64,000 nt of DNA from Stenotrophomonas sp. UBA2124. Its GTDB lineage: Bacteria; Pseudomonadota; Gammaproteobacteria; Xanthomonadales; Xanthomonadaceae. The stretch spans positions 10,550 through 74,549 of the forward strand of contig DCXY01000032.1 in assembly GCA_002329155.1 (NCBI GenBank), in the 5' to 3' direction. Both the position numbers and the translations under genes were made by a program. The notes beneath the pieces were generated by a model. The model saw nothing but the letters and a program-made list of their open reading frames with translations. It had not been told where the DNA came from and searched no databases. Every line of letters starts with the position of its first letter. The first letter of the stretch is position 1. Shown in pieces: positions 33,539-40,943 of this stretch.

Positions 33539-34225
33539 TCATGGCGAGGACGTTGCGGCGCCGCATTCGCGGCTGCCGGGCTGTAGGCGTAGATGCAGCT
33601 GCACCGGCTGCGGCAGGTTGGCGCTTGCGGCGGGCAGCTGCAGTGCCGCCACGGCGGCGTGCAGACGCGCATCGCGGGCGCTGTCGCCGGTACTGCCTTC
33701 AAAGCTGATGTCATGGGTGTGCCCGCGTGCGTCCACACCGAAGGCAAGGCGGGCCTGATAGGTGCCGGGCACAAGCGCGGGGTCGGCGCACAACGCTGCA
33801 CGCAGCGCCTGTTGCACGTTGGCATAGCCTTGCCGACGCTCATCGGCGGTAAGCGTGGTGTCTGATGCCGGCGTTGGCAGCATGGACGAGGTCGCCGCGC
33901 GCAGGATGGCGCGCCCTGGCCCGCTGGCCTCTGCCTCCAGCCCTGTGCCACGCAGCAGTTCGTGCAGCGCCAGCGCCGGCTGCAGGTGGCCTTTGACCGG
34001 ATGGCTGCGTATGCCACTGGCAAGGTCACTCTGGTACATCACCGACCACCCGCTGCTGCGGCTGAACTGTTCGACGGCCCGGTCCAAGGGTTGCGAAGGA
34101 ATGTCGAAAGCAATATCGCCATCGGCTGCCCATGTGACACGGCAGCACAGCACCAACCCCAAGAGGATGACGGCATTGCACAGTGTGATGACGAAATGTC
34201 CACGCAGCCTCCCGACCTTGAACAC
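33539..34225 (-). CDS. stand-alone STN plus TonB C-terminal-like protein (VreA-like)
   Basis: A 228-aa protein with a signal or anchor segment (about 12-34), an STN domain (about 36-110: I-A-F-D-I-P-S-Q-P-L-D-R-A-V-E-Q-F, then L-A-L-H-E-L-L-R-G-T-G-L-E-A), and a C-terminal part (about 130-225) with a TonB-C-like pattern (L-A-F-G-V-D-A-R-G-H). In cell-surface signalling STN is normally the N-terminal domain of a TonB-dependent receptor and talks to FecR. Here the beta barrel is absent. VreA of P. aeruginosa has this receptor-less form and sits with VreI and VreR. The gene leads the regulator operon and has a 414-base gap upstream. Confidence 0.88.
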   Translation of the reverse strand: MFKVGRLRGHFVITLCNAVILLGLVLCCRVTWAADGDIAFDIPSQPLDRAVEQFSRSSGWSVMYQSDLASGIRSHPVKGHLQPALALHELLRGTGLEAEASGPGRAILRAATSSMLPTPASDTTLTADERRQGYANVQQALRAALCADPALVPGTYQARLAFGVDARGHTHDISFEGSTGDSARDARLHAAVAALQLPAASANLPQPVQLHLRLQPGSRECGAATSSP

Positions 34226-34639
34226 ACAGCCCCCGACAACGGAAAAGCACTTCCAACTGCGCGCTGAAGCACGCTGCTCAGTGGCGTTGGCAATTGCGAC
34301 TGGCGAGCCCTGACGTTAATGAGAACAGGTGTCATTGCGGTGACCGGGCGCATTCAGCACACCCCGTGGGCAGGCGTATGGTCCACAGCTCTGCACAATC
34401 GGGGCTCATGCCGATACCGCAGGGCGAAACAAGCATTACGACTGTCAGGCAACTACTTTGCGGGAATGTGACATTCCCGAGGGGTATTGCAGCCGCGTGC
34501 CATCAGCAATGGGCACGGGTGCTTTCAATCGCAGAAGAAGGCCCTGCCGCAGCGGCAATACCGGCCAGTGATGCAAGGCACCGGTTCTGCAGTATCACCG
34601 GTCCACGGTGACCCTGATGGCGCACCGGGCCGACGATAT
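34226..34639. promoter_or_regulatory. intergenic region upstream of the regulator operon
   Basis: This 414-base gap separates the end of cutC from the start of the VreA-like gene and should carry the regulator operon promoter. It holds an odd palindrome at 34461-34479 and a small hairpin (TCACCG/CGGTGA, 34595-34611) near the cutC stop. I found no clear coding frame and no convincing Pho box or sigma-70 pair. Confidence 0.5.
34461..34479. promoter_or_regulatory. 19-bp odd palindrome, candidate operator
   Basis: CGGGAATGT and ACATTCCCG flank a single central G: nine perfect base pairs of dyad symmetry, about 236 bases upstream of the VreA-like start and 161 bases from the cutC stop. The size and symmetry suit a dimeric repressor or activator. 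The protein that binds is unknown. Confidence 0.5.
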
Positions 34640-35368
34640 TCAGGCAGCGTCCAGAGCCTGCCTCAGTACGGTCACCTGCAGCGCATCGCTCTGCAGCCAG
34701 CTGCTGTCCAGGCCAACCAGTTGCTGGTTGTGATGGCGCATTTCCGAATGCCGGGGTGCCTTGGCCGATGCATGGAACTCGCTGCAGCCGGTGTCCCGCG
34801 CAAGCTGGCCGATGTTGCCGGCACTTACCCCTGCGCCCGCCATCACGGCCAGCCGGCCGCCAGCCTGCCGTACCAACCGTGCAAGCACCGCGCTGCCCTG
34901 CTCCGCACCGGCATGGCCGCCGGAACTGAGCACGCGTTCGCAGCCAAGGGCGATTACCTGCTCCAACGCCGCAGGCAGGTCACGGGCTGCGTCGAACGCG
35001 CGGTGGAAGGTGACGCCCAGCGGGCCGGCGGCGCTCATCAGCTCCTTGCACAGTGGCATGTCGATACCACCGTCGGCGTCGAGTGCGCCAATCACCACGC
35101 CGTCGCAACCCAGCTCGCGGCAATGGGCGATGTCGCGCAGCATGGCCTCGGCTTCCAGCGGGCCATAGAGGAAGTCGCCCGGCCGAGGGCGTATGAGCAC
35201 ATACAACGGAATGCGCAGACGGTCACGGGTTACGGCCAGGGTGCCGTGCGACGGCGTGGTGCCGCCCTGCTCCAGGTTGTCGAACAGCTCCACGCGGTCG
35301 GCGCCCCCCTGTTGCGCGGCGAGTGCCGAGGCGGCGGAGTTGCTGGCAATTTCCAGCAGCCGCCTCAT
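34640..35368 (-). CDS. cutC: copper homeostasis protein CutC family
   Basis: A 242-aa TIM-barrel protein of usual CutC length. It shows the family start L-L-E-I-A-S-N-S-A-A-S-A-L-A-A, then the G-A-D-R-V-E-L-F-D-N-L-E-Q-G-G-T-T-P-S motif, R-P-R-P-G-D-F, and G-V-V-I-G-A-L-D-A-D-G-G-I-D. These match CutC, whose role in copper handling is debated. The ATG overlaps the stop of the upstream asparaginase gene by 4 bases. It is the last gene of the lolA-to-cutC run. Confidence 0.92.
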   Translation of the reverse strand: MRRLLEIASNSAASALAAQQGGADRVELFDNLEQGGTTPSHGTLAVTRDRLRIPLYVLIRPRPGDFLYGPLEAEAMLRDIAHCRELGCDGVVIGALDADGGIDMPLCKELMSAAGPLGVTFHRAFDAARDLPAALEQVIALGCERVLSSGGHAGAEQGSAVLARLVRQAGGRLAVMAGAGVSAGNIGQLARDTGCSEFHASAKAPRHSEMRHHNQQLVGLDSSWLQSDALQVTVLRQALDAA

Positions 35369-36369
35369 GCCTGGGTACTGGTGTAGACCGAGGCCGAATC
35401 CAGCAGCGCGTCCTGCTTCTTCGCATCGCAGACGGCGTATACGAATCCGCGATGCAGCGCATAGGCGCCCACTTCACCCTTGCGGTTCAAGGCAAGGAAG
35501 CAGACCTGCAGGGTGCGGCTGGCTTCGGGTCGTTTGCGCACGACGCGCGCGATGGCTTCGCGGCAGGCCTCGCCCGGTGACAGGCCTTGCCGCATCAGCT
35601 CCACCACGAGAAAGGAGGCAGCATTGCGGATCATTTCTTCGCCCATGCCCGACGCGGTGGCTGCGCCCACTTCGTTATCGACATACAGGCCGGCACCGAT
35701 GATGGGGCTGTCGCCCACACGACCGTGCATCTTGAAGGCCATGCCGCTGGTGGTGCAGGCTCCGGCCATCTGGCCGTTGGCGTCGATGGCCAGCATGCCC
35801 AGCGTGTCGTGGTTGTCCTTGTCGCCGGGCATGCCACGACGCTCGGCGTTGATCTGTGGCGCGTAATGCTCGGTCTTGAGCCATTGGCGCCATGCCTGCT
35901 CCGCTTCCGCGGTCAGCAGCTTGCGGCGCTCGAAGCCCTGCTGCACGGCGAACTGCTGCGCCCCCTCCCCCACCAGCATCACATGCGGTGTCTTCTCCAT
36001 CACCTGCCGGGCTACCGAAACCGGATGCAGGATGTCGGCCAGCGCCGCCACCGAGCCGCAACGGCCATCGCCCGCCATGATGCTGGCATCCAGAGTCAGC
36101 ACGCCATCGCGGTCCGGGTTGCCGCAGTGGCCGACGGTGGAATTGCAGAGATCACTCTCCGCCCAGCGCGCACCCGTCTCGACCGCATCAAGTGCGCTGC
36201 CGCCTGCGGCGAGCACCTTCCAGGCGGCCTGGTTGGCGCCCACGCCGAAATCCCAGGTGGAGACCACGCGTGCGCCGTTGGCCGCTGCCGGCGAAGCCAT
36301 CAAACCCGGAGCGGCACCCGCCGCGCCCAACAACATCGAAGTCTGCAGAAACCTCCTGCGCGTGCTCAT
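35365..36369 (-). CDS. N4-(beta-N-acetylglucosaminyl)-L-asparaginase (glycosylasparaginase)
   Basis: A 334-aa Ntn-hydrolase. I start at ATG 36369, which gives a twin-arginine signal (S-T-R-R-R-F-L-Q) ending A-S-P-A-A-A; the frame opens further at 36432 without adding recognisable sequence. The family's autoprocessing site is clear: N-H-D followed by T189-L-G-M, where the threonine becomes the nucleophile after self-cleavage. W-D-F-G-V-G-A-N-Q near the start and G-D-S-P-I-I-G-A-G-L-Y-V-D-N further on are typical. It should cleave the Asn-GlcNAc bond in the periplasm. It follows glk by 35 bases, which fits a sugar or glycopeptide salvage unit. Confidence 0.92.
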   Translation of the reverse strand: MSTRRRFLQTSMLLGAAGAAPGLMASPAAANGARVVSTWDFGVGANQAAWKVLAAGGSALDAVETGARWAESDLCNSTVGHCGNPDRDGVLTLDASIMAGDGRCGSVAALADILHPVSVARQVMEKTPHVMLVGEGAQQFAVQQGFERRKLLTAEAEQAWRQWLKTEHYAPQINAERRGMPGDKDNHDTLGMLAIDANGQMAGACTTSGMAFKMHGRVGDSPIIGAGLYVDNEVGAATASGMGEEMIRNAASFLVVELMRQGLSPGEACREAIARVVRKRPEASRTLQVCFLALNRKGEVGAYALHRGFVYAVCDAKKQDALLDSASVYTSTQA

Positions 36370-36404
36370 CGCTGCCTCTCCCAATTGTTTGCCCACCACG
36401 GGCT

Positions 36405-37445
36405 TCAGCGGCCGGCATGCTCCGCATGCCACGCCAGCGCGCCCAGCACCCCGAGCTCGCCGTGTTCCACCCGCCAGACCGGCACCTTGGCCAGCGCGGG
36501 GGACAGCCCGCCCTTGGCATGGAACCGTTGTTCAAACTCGCCGCCATGCAGCTCGGCTGCCAGATGGCCGGCGACGCCGCCGGTGACGTACACCGAGCGC
36601 GCACCGAAAGTCAGCGCCAGATCACCGGCAAGGCTGCCGAGCCACCCGCAGAAGGCACGCACGCATTCCTTGGCCAGCGCGTCGCCCTCGCGGCTGGCCT
36701 GTACCAGCTCGGCAGGTTGCTGCCAGCGTGGCACCTGGCCACGCAGCTCGCACAGGCAAGCATACAGGCGCATCAGCCCCGGGCCGGACATCACGCATTC
36801 GCTATCGACATAGGCGTGGCGCTGGGTGAGCAGGCGCAGTACGTCCTGCTCCAGCGGTGTGGCCGCAGCCAATGCCGCGTGGCCACCCTCGCTTGGAAGC
36901 ACCGAGGGCCATCCGTCGCCCAGATGCACGGCAACACCCAGCCCGGTGCCCGGCCCCAGCACCAGCGCCGGGAAGCGGGCGTCGTCGGTGTCATCGCCAC
37001 ACACATGCTGCAGGCTCTCACGGCCCGCGTGCGGCATGGCCTTGGCCACGGCCACGAAATCATTGATCAGCTGCAGGCCGGGCAGCCCGCTGTCCTGCCG
37101 CGTCCTGGACAGTGATACCTGCCACGGCAGGTTGACGTTGAGCAGAGTGTCACCTTCCAGCAGGCCGGCGATGGCCACCACCGCCTGGCTGATCGCGCCG
37201 ACCTCGCCGTCCGCCAGCAGGTGGTCGATGTAATCGCGCAGGATCGCGGCCAGGCTGGGGTAGTCCGCGCAGGCATAGCGGCGGAAGCCGCGCATGTGCA
37301 GCGGCTTGCCCGGGCGAAGCTCAGCCCAGGCCAGGCGCGCCCAGGTGCCACCTACATCGGCCCCCAATACGCAGGGAAATGCAGGCTCATGCGCGCAATG
37401 CTCGGTGGAAGGCATACCGGTGCCATCGGCGTGGTGCCGGCTCAT
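36405..37445 (-). CDS. glk: glucokinase
   Basis: A 346-aa protein from ATG 37445, where GGGACCAGGA lies just upstream; ATG 37415 and 37511 are alternatives. The ATP-binding motif A-D-V-G-G-T-W-A-R-L-A is near residue 30, L-I-N-D-F-V-A-V-A in the middle, and L-G-P-G-T-G-L-G-V-A with P-S-E-G-G-H-A follow. These mark the bacterial glucokinase (ROK-independent, Glk) family. It phosphorylates glucose to glucose-6-phosphate in the cytosol. It lies between crcB and the glycosylasparaginase gene in the same orientation. Confidence 0.9.
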   Translation of the reverse strand: MSRHHADGTGMPSTEHCAHEPAFPCVLGADVGGTWARLAWAELRPGKPLHMRGFRRYACADYPSLAAILRDYIDHLLADGEVGAISQAVVAIAGLLEGDTLLNVNLPWQVSLSRTRQDSGLPGLQLINDFVAVAKAMPHAGRESLQHVCGDDTDDARFPALVLGPGTGLGVAVHLGDGWPSVLPSEGGHAALAAATPLEQDVLRLLTQRHAYVDSECVMSGPGLMRLYACLCELRGQVPRWQQPAELVQASREGDALAKECVRAFCGWLGSLAGDLALTFGARSVYVTGGVAGHLAAELHGGEFEQRFHAKGGLSPALAKVPVWRVEHGELGVLGALAWHAEHAGR

Positions 37446-37540
37446 TCCTGGTCCCGCGGTTGCTGCATGTCGTTCTACTGCCTTGGTAATCGTTGCCGAA
37501 TGATGCGGCATGGTTTCAGGGTTTGGAAAGCAGGCAATGG

Positions 37541-37927
37541 TCAGACAAGCCCGCGCACGGCGCGCAGCGACCACCAGCCAAATGCGGTCATTGACAGTGA
37601 GCCGCCAAGATGCAGGGCGATGGTGGCCAGCGCCCAGCCCAACTGGCCGCGCTGCAGCTGCTCAACCACCTCGGCCGAGAAAGTCGAAAACGTGGTCAGG
37701 CCGCCCAGCAGGCCGGTGACAATGAACAGTCGCCACTGCGGCGACAATTCCGGATGGGCCGCGAACCAGGCCAGTGCCAGCCCGATCACATAGCCACCCA
37801 ACAGGTTGGCGGCCAGCGTGCCGAGTGGCAACTGGCCGTGCACCGGGTTCAGCCACAAACTGAGGCCGAAGCGCAGCCACGCGCCCAGTGCCGCGCCCAC
37901 GCCGATAGCGGCCAGCGAAAGCCACAT
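37541..37927 (-). CDS. crcB: fluoride ion channel CrcB (Fluc)
   Basis: A 128-aa protein with four membrane helices and the Fluc signature pattern: G-A-L-G-A-W-L-R-F near the start, L-G-T-L-A-A-N-L-L-G, then G-L-L-G-G-L-T-T-F-S-T-F-S with the pore threonine/phenylalanine motif. It exports fluoride as a dual-topology dimer. No fluoride riboswitch could be recognised in the 53-base gap after rarA, so the gene is probably constitutive within the lolA-rarA-crcB-glk run. Confidence 0.95.
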   Translation of the reverse strand: MWLSLAAIGVGAALGAWLRFGLSLWLNPVHGQLPLGTLAANLLGGYVIGLALAWFAAHPELSPQWRLFIVTGLLGGLTTFSTFSAEVVEQLQRGQLGWALATIALHLGGSLSMTAFGWWSLRAVRGLV

Positions 37928-37980
37928 GGTTCAGTGCTCCACTGGGTGTGTGTGCGTTGTCGAAAACAGCCGCATGCGGC

Positions 37981-39357
37981 TCATTCGCCCTTGGCCTCGC
38001 GTTGGGCACGCGCCTGTTCGCGCGCGGCACGCAGGCGGTCGAGCTTGTCCTTGAGCTTGATCTCCAGGCCGCGCTCGACCGGGTGGTAATAGACGCGCTC
38101 GCCCATTTCGTCCGGGAACGCGGTCTGGTCCAGCGCGATGCCGCCTTCCACGTCGTGGTCGTACTGGTAGCCCTGGCCGTAGCCCAGGTTCTTCATCAGC
38201 CGCGTCGGTGCATTGCGCAGGTGCATGGGCACCGGTTGCGTGCCGAGCTTGGCGATGTCGGCGCGGGCGGCGTTGAGTGCCATGTAGCTGGCGTTGGATT
38301 TGGCAGTGCTGGCCAGGTAGACCACCAGATTGGACAGGGCGATGTCGCCCTCTGGCGCGCCGATGCGGTCGTAGGCGTTCCAGACGTTGATGGCCATTTC
38401 CAGCGCACGCGGATCGGCCAGGCCCACATCTTCCACCGCCATGATGGTCAGCCGGCGCAGGATGTAGGATGGGTCGCAGCCACCATCGAGCATGCGCGCC
38501 AGCCAGTAGATGGCGCCATCCGGGTTGGAGCTGCGCACCGACTTGTGCAGCGCCGATATCTGGTCGTAGAACTGTTCGCCGCCCTTGTCGAAACGGCGGG
38601 TGCGGTCGGCCAGCACCTGCAGCAGGGTGTGCGGGGTGATCTGCCCGCCTTCATCGGCGGCCAGCTCGGCAGCGATTTCCAGCAGGGTCAGCGCACGCCG
38701 CACGTCGCCATCGGCGGCGCGGGCGACCTCCAGCAGCGACTCGGGCGAAACCTTGATGCCCTGCCCGCCCAGCCCGCGCTCTTCGTCTTCCAGTGCGCGC
38801 TGCAGGGCTTCGACCACGTCCTCCGGCGATACCGCCTCCAGCACATGCACGCGGCAGCGCGAGAGCAGTGCCGAGTTCAACTCGAAAGAAGGGTTTTCGG
38901 TGGTGGCACCGACAAAGACGATCGTGCCGCGCTCGATATGCGGCAGAAAGGCATCCTGCTGGCTCTTGTTGAAGCGGTGCACCTCGTCCACGAACAGCAC
39001 CGTGCGCCGCCCCTGGGCGAAACGTTGCGCTGCCTCGGCCAGCACCTGCCGCACTTCCGGCAGGCCCGACAGCACCGCTGAAATCGCCTTGAACTCGGCA
39101 TCGGCATATTGCGCCAGCAGCAGCGCCAGCGTGGTCTTGCCGCAACCGGGCGGCCCCCACAGCACCATGGAATGCACGCGGCCGGATTCCACCGCGCGGC
39201 GCAGCGCCGTGTCCGGCGCCAGCAGGCGCTTCTGCCCGACCATCTCGTCCAGCGTGCGCGGGCGCATGCGCTCGGCGAGCGGGCGCATGCTCTCGCGGTC
39301 CACGCTCAGCAGGTCGGCGGGGGCGTCGTCTATGAAGATGTTTCGGGATCTGGCCAC
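37981..39357 (-). CDS. rarA: replication-associated recombination protein A (RarA/MgsA)
   Basis: A 458-aa AAA+ ATPase close to E. coli RarA in length. After R-P-R-T-L-D-E-M-V-G-Q comes Walker A G-P-P-G-C-G-K-T-T at about residues 64-72, Walker B V-L-F-V-D-E-V-H-R, sensor G-A-T-T-E-N-P-S, and the C-terminal tetramerisation part including A-R-M-L-D-G-G-C-D-P and the D-V-G-L-A-D-P motif. It acts at stalled forks. The gene follows lolA by 49 bases, an arrangement also found in enterobacteria. Confidence 0.96.
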   Translation of the reverse strand: MARSRNIFIDDAPADLLSVDRESMRPLAERMRPRTLDEMVGQKRLLAPDTALRRAVESGRVHSMVLWGPPGCGKTTLALLLAQYADAEFKAISAVLSGLPEVRQVLAEAAQRFAQGRRTVLFVDEVHRFNKSQQDAFLPHIERGTIVFVGATTENPSFELNSALLSRCRVHVLEAVSPEDVVEALQRALEDEERGLGGQGIKVSPESLLEVARAADGDVRRALTLLEIAAELAADEGGQITPHTLLQVLADRTRRFDKGGEQFYDQISALHKSVRSSNPDGAIYWLARMLDGGCDPSYILRRLTIMAVEDVGLADPRALEMAINVWNAYDRIGAPEGDIALSNLVVYLASTAKSNASYMALNAARADIAKLGTQPVPMHLRNAPTRLMKNLGYGQGYQYDHDVEGGIALDQTAFPDEMGERVYYHPVERGLEIKLKDKLDRLRAAREQARAQREAKGE

Positions 39358-39406
39358 GCCTGCATTCTAACGCGGCCGTCCCCCGGGCTCAGCATTGCGG
39401 GTGGGC

Positions 39407-40048
39407 TTACTGCTCGCCCACCACGTCCACGTCCTTGCCCGGCACGAAGCGGAAGGTGCCTGCGGCGAAGCCGGGGTTCTTCTTCCAGCCGGTGAAGCTG
39501 ATGACGGTGCGCTGACCCACGGCGTCCACCACTTCCATGCGTGACAGGCCGCCGGAGGCGAAGCCGAGCGCGGCGTACTGGAAGCTGGCGTCGGTGTCGC
39601 GCTTGGGCGTCAGCGACAGCCACTGCATGCCATCACGCGGCGCGGCCTCCTCGCTCACGTCGTACTGGCGCTCCAGCAGCGCCGGGTTGATCAGCGCGGT
39701 CAGCGGGCTGTTCTGCTCCTCGGCGCCCTGCCCGCGCACCGTGGCCTGCTCCAGGTCCGGCTCGTAGACCCAAACCTTGCTGCCATCGGCCACGATCAGC
39801 TGCGGATGCGGGCGGGTGTATTCCCAGCGGAACAGGCGCGGTGCCGACAGCGCCACGCGGCCACTGGAGGACTCCTTCAACTTGCCACGCGAGTCGAACA
39901 CCTGCTGCGAGAACTGGCCATCCAGGCCACGCAGGCCGTTGGTGAAGCTCTTCAGGTCGTCGCGGGCGCCTGCCCAGGCAGATGCGCTCGCCGTGCCGAC
40001 AAAGGCCATGAGAAGAGTGCTGGCATAACGACGGAAGTTCGTGTTCAT
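39407..40048 (-). CDS. lolA: outer-membrane lipoprotein carrier LolA
   Basis: A 213-aa periplasmic protein from ATG 40048, which gives a direct signal peptide ending A-W-A; an open frame upstream to 40189 has no signal. The mature half-barrel shows G-R-V-A-L-S-A-P-R-L-F-R-W-E-Y, the L-I-V-A-D-G-S-K-V-W-V-Y-E-P-D-L-E-Q motif and F-T-G-W-K-K-N-P near the end, all typical of LolA. It ferries lipoproteins from LolCDE to LolB. A lipidated secretin in this window would depend on this pathway. Confidence 0.95.
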   Translation of the reverse strand: MNTNFRRYASTLLMAFVGTASASAWAGARDDLKSFTNGLRGLDGQFSQQVFDSRGKLKESSSGRVALSAPRLFRWEYTRPHPQLIVADGSKVWVYEPDLEQATVRGQGAEEQNSPLTALINPALLERQYDVSEEAAPRDGMQWLSLTPKRDTDASFQYAALGFASGGLSRMEVVDAVGQRTVISFTGWKKNPGFAAGTFRFVPGKDVDVVGEQ

Positions 40049-40268
40049 GGTCGGATTCGGCACACAGGTTGGGAGAATCAAGGGCTCAGTCTGCCCGGTC
40101 GATTCTGAATGGGGCGAAAGCGCAATTATGCGCTTTCTGGAACCCACGGCGCTGCTGGCGTTTGCCCAACTACCCACGGTTACCAGCACAACGCTAACGC
40201 CAAGTGCCCCTAAAGTAACTACTCTTTAAACGACGCTACTCGATGGAAGGAAATCCCCGAGACCTGAA

Positions 40269-40892
40269 ATGAAGAAACCATTGGGAACCACCCTGCTGAA
40301 CTGCGGGCTGCTACTGACCACGCTGGCCTGCCATGCCGGTGCCACGCGCATTGATCGACAGGATTGTGGGCTGTCGTTCGAGACACCGCGCGGCTGGCAG
40401 CAGCTAGACATCGCTGAGGCCCAGCTTGAGCCTGGCGTCACCTGTGTCATCGCCTTTACCCGCGCGGGTGCATTGGCACCCGCCGAAGTGGGTCAGCCTG
40501 AAGGCTGGCGCGAGATCGCCGACTATGTGCTGGAGGTCAAACCGCGTTCGCTGCGCGACGCTGCCAAGGAGATTGGCCTCAACCTCGGCACTGCCGACAA
40601 GCCTCAGCTGGCCCCTGCCCCGCCGTCCGCATCGGTCGCGTTCAAGCTGACCAAGGCTGAGCAGCAGGCGCTGCCGCATGGCGAACTGGCGTTGGCTGAA
40701 ACCGAGGCCACCAAGCGGCCGCCGTCGATGGTGCGCAACGGCACCACCGGTCAGCTGATTCTGGTGGCGGGCAATGAAGGCCGTTCGGTCGCCTTCGTGC
40801 ATTGGCGTTCGGCCAGCAATGCGCACAGTGGGCAGGATGCCGCCGCGCTGACGTCCCTGTTCAAATCCATCGCTTTCGACACGGACAACTGA
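40269..40892 (+). CDS. hypothetical secreted protein
   Basis: A 207-aa product with a signal peptide (about 1-24, ending C-H-A-G-A). Two mature cysteines (near 33 and 59) could pair. The sequence includes a P-R-G-W-Q-Q-L start of the mature domain and F-K-S-I-A-F near the end, recalling small periplasmic proteins of the PsbP/DcrB-like type, but I cannot assign a family. It is convergent with ftsK, with a hairpin between, and divergent from lolA. Confidence 0.7.
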   Translation: MKKPLGTTLLNCGLLLTTLACHAGATRIDRQDCGLSFETPRGWQQLDIAEAQLEPGVTCVIAFTRAGALAPAEVGQPEGWREIADYVLEVKPRSLRDAAKEIGLNLGTADKPQLAPAPPSASVAFKLTKAEQQALPHGELALAETEATKRPPSMVRNGTTGQLILVAGNEGRSVAFVHWRSASNAHSGQDAAALTSLFKSIAFDTDN

Positions 40893-40903
40893 GTCGAATC
40901 CCC

Positions 40904-40926
40904 GCGCCTGCGGTTACGGCAGGCGC
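40904..40926. terminator. bidirectional hairpin between the secreted-protein gene and ftsK
   Basis: GCGCCTGC (40904-40911) and GCAGGCGC (40919-40926) form an 8-bp stem around a 7-base loop in the 51-base gap between two convergent genes. No long U-run is present on either side, but the position suits termination from both directions. Confidence 0.6.
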
Positions 40927-40943
40927 GCCCTCTTCCGTGATGC

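Noticed and set aside
37928..37980. Fluoride riboswitch before crcB
   Set aside because: The gap is only 53 bases and lacks the conserved pseudoknot sequence.
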